The position numbers and the translations under genes are program-made. A stretch of 64,000 nt of DNA from Collinsella sp. TM09-10AT (lineage in GTDB: Bacteria > Actinomycetota > Coriobacteriia > Coriobacteriales > Coriobacteriaceae), in contig NZ_QSOP01000004.1 in NCBI RefSeq assembly GCF_003436275.1, positions 78,131 through 142,130 of the forward strand. The letters are read 5' to 3'. Shown here one piece after another: positions 59,309-64,000 of the stretch; within the stretch, counting starts at the first letter, position 1, and every line of letters starts with the position of its first letter. The notes below the pieces were generated by a model. That model saw nothing but the letters and a program-made list of their open reading frames with translations, searched no databases and was not told the DNA's origin.

Positions 59309-60227
59309 CACGCGCATCCACATCGACGAGGCGAGACTCGGGCGTGTCCAAAGGCAAGACCGTATCGCCACGGGCGTGCTGACGGCGATTGTCGCCATCG
59401 TCATGCTTATCGTCGTCTCCATGGTGGCCTACATCCTGTTCGAGGGTATCTCGACGCTGTTCCAGCCGGGCTTTCTCACGCAGCCCGCACGCGCCAACGG
59501 AACGCAGGGCGGCGTGCTCTACCAGCTGTTCGACTCGTTCTATCTGCTGCTGATTACCCTGATCATCTCGGTGCCCATCAGCCTGGGCGGCGCGGTCTTC
59601 CTAGTTGAATACGCGCCCGACGGTCCCATTCGCGACATCGCCTCGACCGCCATCGAGACGTTGTCTTCACTGCCCTCCATCGTCGTCGGCATGTTCGGCT
59701 TTCTGGTGTTCTCGGTGCAGCTGGGCTGGAAGTACTCCATCATCTCCGGCGCCGTCGCGCTCACCATGTTCAACATCCCCATCCTGGTGCGCGTGATTCA
59801 GCAGGCGCTCGAGGACGTGCCGCAGGCCCAGCGCGATGCGTGCCTGGCCATGGGCCTCACTCGCTGGGAGGCCACACTGCACATCCTGATTCCCGAGGCC
59901 ATGCCCGCCATCGTGACCGGCATCGTGCTTTCGGCCGGCCGCGTGTTTGGCGAGGCCGCGGCGCTGCTCTTTACCTCGGGCATGAGCTCGCCGGTCCGCC
60001 TCAACTTCTTGAGCTTTAACCTGTCGAGCCCCACCTGCGCCTGGAACGTGTTCCGTCCCGGCGAGTCGCTGGCCGTGCACATCTACAAGATCTATGGCGA
60101 GGGCAGCCCCGAGGCCCAGCAGATCGTCTGGGGCACCGCGGCACTGCTGATGATTTGCGTGCTGCTGTTTAACGTTGTCGCCCGTATCGTGGGCAAGCAA
60201 CTGGCAAGGAAGATGACGGCCGAATGA
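59301..60227 (+). CDS. pstA: Phosphate ABC transporter permease PstA
   Basis: A 308-residue permease subunit. The coupling loop is GLTRWEATLHILIPEAMPAI, PSIVVGMFGFLVF matches the PstC motif, and about six hydrophobic helices are visible. GTG 59301 lies inside the end of pstC, and the stop overlaps the pstB start (ATGA), so the genes are translationally coupled. Confidence 0.96.
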   Translation: MASTRIHIDEARLGRVQRQDRIATGVLTAIVAIVMLIVVSMVAYILFEGISTLFQPGFLTQPARANGTQGGVLYQLFDSFYLLLITLIISVPISLGGAVFLVEYAPDGPIRDIASTAIETLSSLPSIVVGMFGFLVFSVQLGWKYSIISGAVALTMFNIPILVRVIQQALEDVPQAQRDACLAMGLTRWEATLHILIPEAMPAIVTGIVLSAGRVFGEAAALLFTSGMSSPVRLNFLSFNLSSPTCAWNVFRPGESLAVHIYKIYGEGSPEAQQIVWGTAALLMICVLLFNVVARIVGKQLARKMTAE

Positions 60228-61099
60228 GCGATATGAATGCAACGCCCGCAACCGAGGCGGCCACGTCCGACACCCCCCAGGACTTTCTGTCGAGCGTGGG
60301 GGAGAGCGAGAGGCGCGTGCGCGTGAGCGGCAAGGCCGTGAGCGACGAGGTCGTGCTCTCCGCCAAGGACGTCAACGTGTACTATGGCGACCACCATGCG
60401 CTGCACAATACGTCGCTCGACTTCCACAAGGGTGAGATCACGGCGCTCATCGGGCCTTCGGGCTGCGGCAAGTCGACCTTCTTGCGTAGCCTCAACCTGA
60501 TGAATCGCGAGATTCGCCGCTGTCGCGTGGAGGGCGAGATCAACTACCGCGGGCGCAACGTGAACACCAAGACCGAGAACACGTACGAGCTGCGTCGCTC
60601 CATCGGCATGGTGTTCCAGCAGCCAAATCCCTTCCGCAAGTCCATTCGCGACAACATCACCTTTGCGCCCAAGCGCCACGGCATCACCGACCGTGACGAG
60701 CTCGACCGCATGGTCGAGGAAAGTCTGCGCGGTGCCGCGCTGTGGGACGAGGTCAAAGACAAGCTCGACAAGAGCGCCTACGCGCTTTCGGGCGGTCAGC
60801 AGCAGCGTCTGTGCATTGCGCGCACGCTGGCGCTCAACCCCGACGTAATCCTGTTTGACGAGCCCTGCTCGGCGCTCGACCCCATCTCGACGCTGGCGAT
60901 CGAGGACCTCATGTCGTCGATCGTGGCCGACCGCGCCATCGTCATCGTGACGCACAACATGGAGCAGGCGTCGCGCGTGTCCAACCGCACGGCGTTTTTC
61001 TACATGGGCGATATGGTCGAGTACGACGAGACCGACGAGATTTTCCAACGGCCCAAGGATAAGCGGCTGAATGATTACCTCACCGGCATGTTCTCCTAG
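60224..61099 (+). CDS. pstB: Phosphate ABC transporter ATPase PstB
   Basis: A 291-residue ATPase. Walker A is IGPSGCGKST, the signature is ALSGGQQQRLCIAR, Walker B is VILFDEPCSALDP, and the switch His is VTHNMEQ. About 40 residues precede the ABC core. It closes pstSCAB; a strong terminator follows and no phoU is present. Confidence 0.97.
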   Translation: MSDMNATPATEAATSDTPQDFLSSVGESERRVRVSGKAVSDEVVLSAKDVNVYYGDHHALHNTSLDFHKGEITALIGPSGCGKSTFLRSLNLMNREIRRCRVEGEINYRGRNVNTKTENTYELRRSIGMVFQQPNPFRKSIRDNITFAPKRHGITDRDELDRMVEESLRGAALWDEVKDKLDKSAYALSGGQQQRLCIARTLALNPDVILFDEPCSALDPISTLAIEDLMSSIVADRAIVIVTHNMEQASRVSNRTAFFYMGDMVEYDETDEIFQRPKDKRLNDYLTGMFS

Positions 61100-61155
61100 T
61101 CCGGGACATGCTTGAGGCCCGCGGCGGCCACGGTTGCCGCGGGACTGATTGGAGA

Positions 61156-61193
61156 GGCGGGTCATCTCTTGCGGGAGATGGCCCGCCTTTTTG
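61156..61193 (+). terminator. Terminator after pstB
   Basis: GGCGGGTCATCTC pairs with GGGAGATGGCCCGCC around TTGC, followed by TTTTTGTG. Confidence 0.85.
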
Positions 61194-61216
61194 TGTCGTG
61201 TGCTGGTGCGCTTGCC

Positions 61217-61259
61217 CAAAACCACCACGAAGGCGCCCGTCCCCTTTGTGGTGGTTTTC
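61217..61259. terminator. Second hairpin before the ABC-F gene
   Basis: AAAACCACCAC pairs with GTGGTGGTTTT, giving a stem with A- and T-tracts on opposite sides, a bidirectional terminator shape. It lies 44 bases before the ABC-F start and may also act in that gene's leader. Confidence 0.6.
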
Positions 61260-61302
61260 GCTATCATGGAGAACGTTGAATTTCTACGAAGGAGCAGGGC
61301 AT

Positions 61303-63162
61303 ATGGCGATTCTTTTGGGATGCGATTCCGTCAGCCTAGAGTTTCCCACCAAGCATATTTTCGATAGCGTGACGCTCGGCGTGGGCGAGGGCGACCGCAT
61401 TGGTATTGTCGGTAAAAACGGCGACGGCAAGTCGACGCTGCTGAGCGTGCTCGCCGGCACGCTGGAGCCCGATGACGGACGCGTGACGCACCGCCGCGGC
61501 ATCACGATCGGTCTACTCGGCCAAAAGGACCAGCTTGTCGATACCGATACCGTGCATCATGCCGTTGTGGGTGACGCCCCCGAGTACGAGTGGGCGTCGA
61601 GCCCCCGTACGCGCCAGATCCTCGCCGGCCTCATTAGCGATGTGCCCTGGGAGGGCATGGTAGGCGAGCTCTCGGGCGGTCAGCGCCGCCGCGTGGACCT
61701 CGCGCGCCTGCTGATCGGCGACTATGACGTGCTCGTGCTCGATGAGCCCACCAACCATCTGGACATGCGCACCATCAACTGGCTTGCGCGTCACTTAAAG
61801 GCCCGCTGGCAGCGCGGTCAGGGCGCGATGCTCGTGGTCACGCACGATCGCTGGTTCTTGGACGAGGTCTGCACCAGCATGTGGGAGGTTCACGACGGCC
61901 AGGTCGATCCCTTCGAGGGCGGCTATTCGGCATATATCCTGCAGCGCGTGGAACGCGACCGCATGGCCGCGGTTACCGAGGAGCGCCGTCGCAACATGGC
62001 ACGTAAGGAGCTCGCGTGGCTGAGCCGCGGTGCCCAGGCGCGCTCCACCAAGCCCAAGTTTCGCGTGGATGCCGCTCGCGAGCTGATCGCCGACGTGCCG
62101 CCCGTGCGTGACGAGCTGGAGCTCAAGCGCCTGGCCGTGAGCCGCCTGGGCAAGCAGGTTATCGATGTGGTCGACGTGGACGCCGGCTATGCGGATACCG
62201 ATGGCGCGCCCAAGCAGGTGCTCAACGACGTGACCTGGCTCATTGGTGCGGGCGACCGCTATGGTCTTTTGGGCGAGAACGGCGCCGGCAAGTCGACTTT
62301 GCTCGACGTGATCCAGGGCAAGATCGCGCCCCTGCGCGGCCGCGTGAAGATCGGCCAGACGGTGCGCTTTGGCGTGCTGTCGCAGCAGCTCGAGGAGCTC
62401 GAACCCTACATGGGCGACACGATCCGCGAGGTGCTCAGCCACTATAAGAAGTACTACGTCATTGACGGCAAGGAGACTTCACCCGAGAAGCTCTGCGAGC
62501 GTCTGGGCTTTACGACGCAGCAGCTCTGGAGCCGCATCGGCGATCTTTCGGGCGGCCAGCGCCGTCGCCTGTCGCTGCTGCTGACGATCCTGGACGAGCC
62601 CAACGTGCTCATCCTGGACGAGCCCGGCAACGACCTGGATACCGACATGCTGGCGATTGTCGAGGACTTGCTGGACGGCTGGCCCGGCACGCTGATTCTG
62701 GTGACGCACGACCGCTTTTTGATGGAGCGCGTGACCGACCAGCAGTGGGCGCTGCTCGACGGCCACCTGACGCATATGCCCGGCGGCGTCGACCAGTACC
62801 TGCGCCTGTGCAACGCCACCGCCGAGGGCGAGCCCGTGGGTGCACCGAGCGCCAAGACCGGTACGTTCGACACCGGTGCCGCGGCGGCTGCGGCCGAAAA
62901 GCCCAAGTCGAGCGGTCAGCCCAACGGCCTTTCCAATGCCGAGCGCCAAAAGCTCCGTCGTGAGGTGAGCTCGCTCGAGCGCAAGATGGAAACGCAGCGC
63001 GCTCGCGTGGAGGAGGCCGAGGCCGCCATGGCCCAGGTCGATCCCACCAACTACACGGCGCTGGGCGAGCAGCAGGCAAAGATCGACGAGGCCCACGCCG
63101 CCATGGACGAGCTGGAGATGGCGTGGCTCGAGGCGAGTGAAAAGCTCGAGGGCGAGGAGTAG
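61303..63162 (+). CDS. ABC-F family ATPase
   Basis: A 619-residue soluble tandem ATPase that acts on ribosomes, not a transporter. ATPase 1 has VGKNGDGKST, LSGGQRRRVDLARLL and VLDEPTNHLD. ATPase 2 has LGENGAGKST, LSGGQRRRLSLLL and ILDEPGNDLD. A P-site-tRNA interaction linker lies between them, and the C-terminus is a coiled coil (KLRREVSSLERKMETQRARV). It resembles the translation-factor-like Uup group more than known antibiotic-resistance members, but resistance cannot be excluded. ATG 61303 (MAILLGCDSVSLEF) follows AGGAGCAGG; the longer frame from 61108 crosses a terminator. Confidence 0.95.
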   Translation: MAILLGCDSVSLEFPTKHIFDSVTLGVGEGDRIGIVGKNGDGKSTLLSVLAGTLEPDDGRVTHRRGITIGLLGQKDQLVDTDTVHHAVVGDAPEYEWASSPRTRQILAGLISDVPWEGMVGELSGGQRRRVDLARLLIGDYDVLVLDEPTNHLDMRTINWLARHLKARWQRGQGAMLVVTHDRWFLDEVCTSMWEVHDGQVDPFEGGYSAYILQRVERDRMAAVTEERRRNMARKELAWLSRGAQARSTKPKFRVDAARELIADVPPVRDELELKRLAVSRLGKQVIDVVDVDAGYADTDGAPKQVLNDVTWLIGAGDRYGLLGENGAGKSTLLDVIQGKIAPLRGRVKIGQTVRFGVLSQQLEELEPYMGDTIREVLSHYKKYYVIDGKETSPEKLCERLGFTTQQLWSRIGDLSGGQRRRLSLLLTILDEPNVLILDEPGNDLDTDMLAIVEDLLDGWPGTLILVTHDRFLMERVTDQQWALLDGHLTHMPGGVDQYLRLCNATAEGEPVGAPSAKTGTFDTGAAAAAAEKPKSSGQPNGLSNAERQKLRREVSSLERKMETQRARVEEAEAAMAQVDPTNYTALGEQQAKIDEAHAAMDELEMAWLEASEKLEGEE

Positions 63163-63168
63163 GCGAGG

Positions 63169-63939
63169 ATGATCAAGGCCGCGTTTTTTGATATCGACGG
63201 CACGCTGCTGAGCTTTGAGACGCACCGGATTCCGGCGTCGGCGCAGCAGGTGCTCGACAGCTTTCACGAGCAGGGGATTGCGTGCGTCATTGCCACGGGT
63301 CGCCCGACCTACCAGATGCCCGATTGGCTGTTCGATCTTGGTTGGGATGCGTACATTACGCTTTCGGGCCAGCACTGTTTTGATGCCGAGGGCGTTTACC
63401 GTAGCTGCCCGATCGATCCGGACGACGTTGCGGTGATTGTGGACCAGGTGGCCGAGGGGCGCTACGACTCGCTGTGCATGCAGGGCGAGAACTCGTTTGT
63501 GAACCGCCTGTCCGAACGCGTGGTGACGGCCGGCAACAACGCGGGGATCGTCTACCACGAGGAGCCGTTTGAGCACGCCTTTGAAGCGCCGGTCTACCAG
63601 TTTTGCGCCTTTGTGGATCCTGCCGACGAGCATATCGTGACCGATGCGGTGTCGCATTCGCTCACTACGCGCTGGTGCGACCTGTTCTGCGACATTATTC
63701 CCGCTAACGGCGGCAAGGACCTGGGCGTGGCAGCGACGCTGGAGCGCCTGGGTGTCGACGCGAGCGAGACGATCGCCTTTGGCGACGGCGAGAACGACCT
63801 GTCGATGTTCTCGGCCGTGGGCACAAGTGTGGCCATGGGCAACGCGCAGGATACCGTGAAGGCCGCAGCGACCTACGTGACGACCGCCGTAGACGACGAC
63901 GGCATTTACAACGCCGCCAAGCACTTTGGGCTACTGTAG
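63169..63939 (+). CDS. Cof-type HAD-IIB family phosphatase
   Basis: A 256-residue HAD phosphatase. Motif I is FFDIDGTLLSF, motif II VIATGRPTYQM, the Lys is in NGGKDLGVAATLERL, and motif IV is FGDGENDLSMFSAVG. The large C2 cap is typical of sugar-phosphate phosphatases. It begins six bases after the ABC-F stop and is probably co-transcribed with it. The substrate is unknown. Confidence 0.92.
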   Translation: MIKAAFFDIDGTLLSFETHRIPASAQQVLDSFHEQGIACVIATGRPTYQMPDWLFDLGWDAYITLSGQHCFDAEGVYRSCPIDPDDVAVIVDQVAEGRYDSLCMQGENSFVNRLSERVVTAGNNAGIVYHEEPFEHAFEAPVYQFCAFVDPADEHIVTDAVSHSLTTRWCDLFCDIIPANGGKDLGVAATLERLGVDASETIAFGDGENDLSMFSAVGTSVAMGNAQDTVKAAATYVTTAVDDDGIYNAAKHFGLL

Positions 63940-63944
63940 CTGCG

Positions 63945-63975
63945 GCCGGCACTTAGGGACGTTCCTTTTAATATG
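63945..63975. repeat. REP-like motif at the right edge
   Basis: GGCACTTAGGGACGTTCC matches the motif at 43962. The sequence continues beyond the window, where an associated transposase could lie. Confidence 0.5.
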
Positions 63976-64000
63976 AGCAGGACATTGTCAAGAGGCAAAA

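Noticed and set aside
1-64000. CRISPR arrays, tRNA, rRNA or prophage modules
   Set aside because: I saw no regularly spaced direct repeats, tRNA cloverleaf with CCA-like end, rRNA segments or phage structural genes.

Overview
The window is a high-GC bacterial chromosome segment. Its gene content suggests a Coriobacteriia gut actinobacterium, most like Collinsella. The reasons are G/C-rich third codon positions, Actinobacteria-style RuvCAB, formate-THF ligase with FchA and FolD, a class III fructose bisphosphatase, LPXTG-like surface proteins and REP-like GGGACGGGG/GGGACGTTCC repeats. This assignment is inference from content; no rRNA or tRNA gene lies in the window.

Layout. 1-9.2 kb: 3' end of dnaE, a SWIM/SNF2 helicase, a superoxide reductase, a large NAD+ synthetase-like protein whose two active sites both look dead, and the ruvC-ruvA-ruvB operon. 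9.3-21 kb: formate-THF ligase, a PASTA-like membrane protein, a CDF metal exporter, a zinc-ribbon protein, a DUF1016 nuclease, a Tat-exported phospholipase C-like wall protein and two paralogous lipoproteins. 21-26.6 kb: fchA-folD, a C69 dipeptidase, and a small helical protein paired with a UbiB-type kinase. 26.7-31.7 kb: a cobalamin riboswitch followed by a two-gene operon for surface proteins carrying five transcobalamin-like DUF4430 domains and a beta-propeller. 31.8-41.8 kb: two GtrA proteins, fbp, degV, a TIM-barrel-like protein, an RsmB-type methyltransferase, and a methionyl-tRNA synthetase homologue with a broken KMSKS loop, flanked by REP-like inverted repeats. 41.8-48.5 kb: queuosine genes queH, queA and tgt, interrupted by a tail-anchored coiled-coil protein and an SDR. 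48.7-54 kb: a LOG-family protein, then an AT-richer accessory patch with a RelB/YafQ-type toxin-antitoxin pair, a TOTE-type primase-helicase and a MITE-like inverted repeat. 54-64 kb: a second degV, HAD and M20 enzymes, pstSCAB, an ABC-F ATPase and a Cof-type HAD.

How the genes connect. One-carbon metabolism is represented by fhs, fchA and folD. The FolD lacks the usual cyclohydrolase lysine and glutamine, so FchA plausibly supplies that step. The riboswitch operon looks like a B12-regulated surface capture system. queH, queA and tgt give most of the late queuosine steps.

The most unusual non-coding signal is a family of three ~148-nt elements (6713-6861, 43685-43831, 46887-47034). They have nearly identical lengths, conserved unpaired segments and four helices whose sequences change together between copies. 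Each sits immediately 3' of a coding sequence. This looks like a structured RNA or ssDNA element that I do not recognise.
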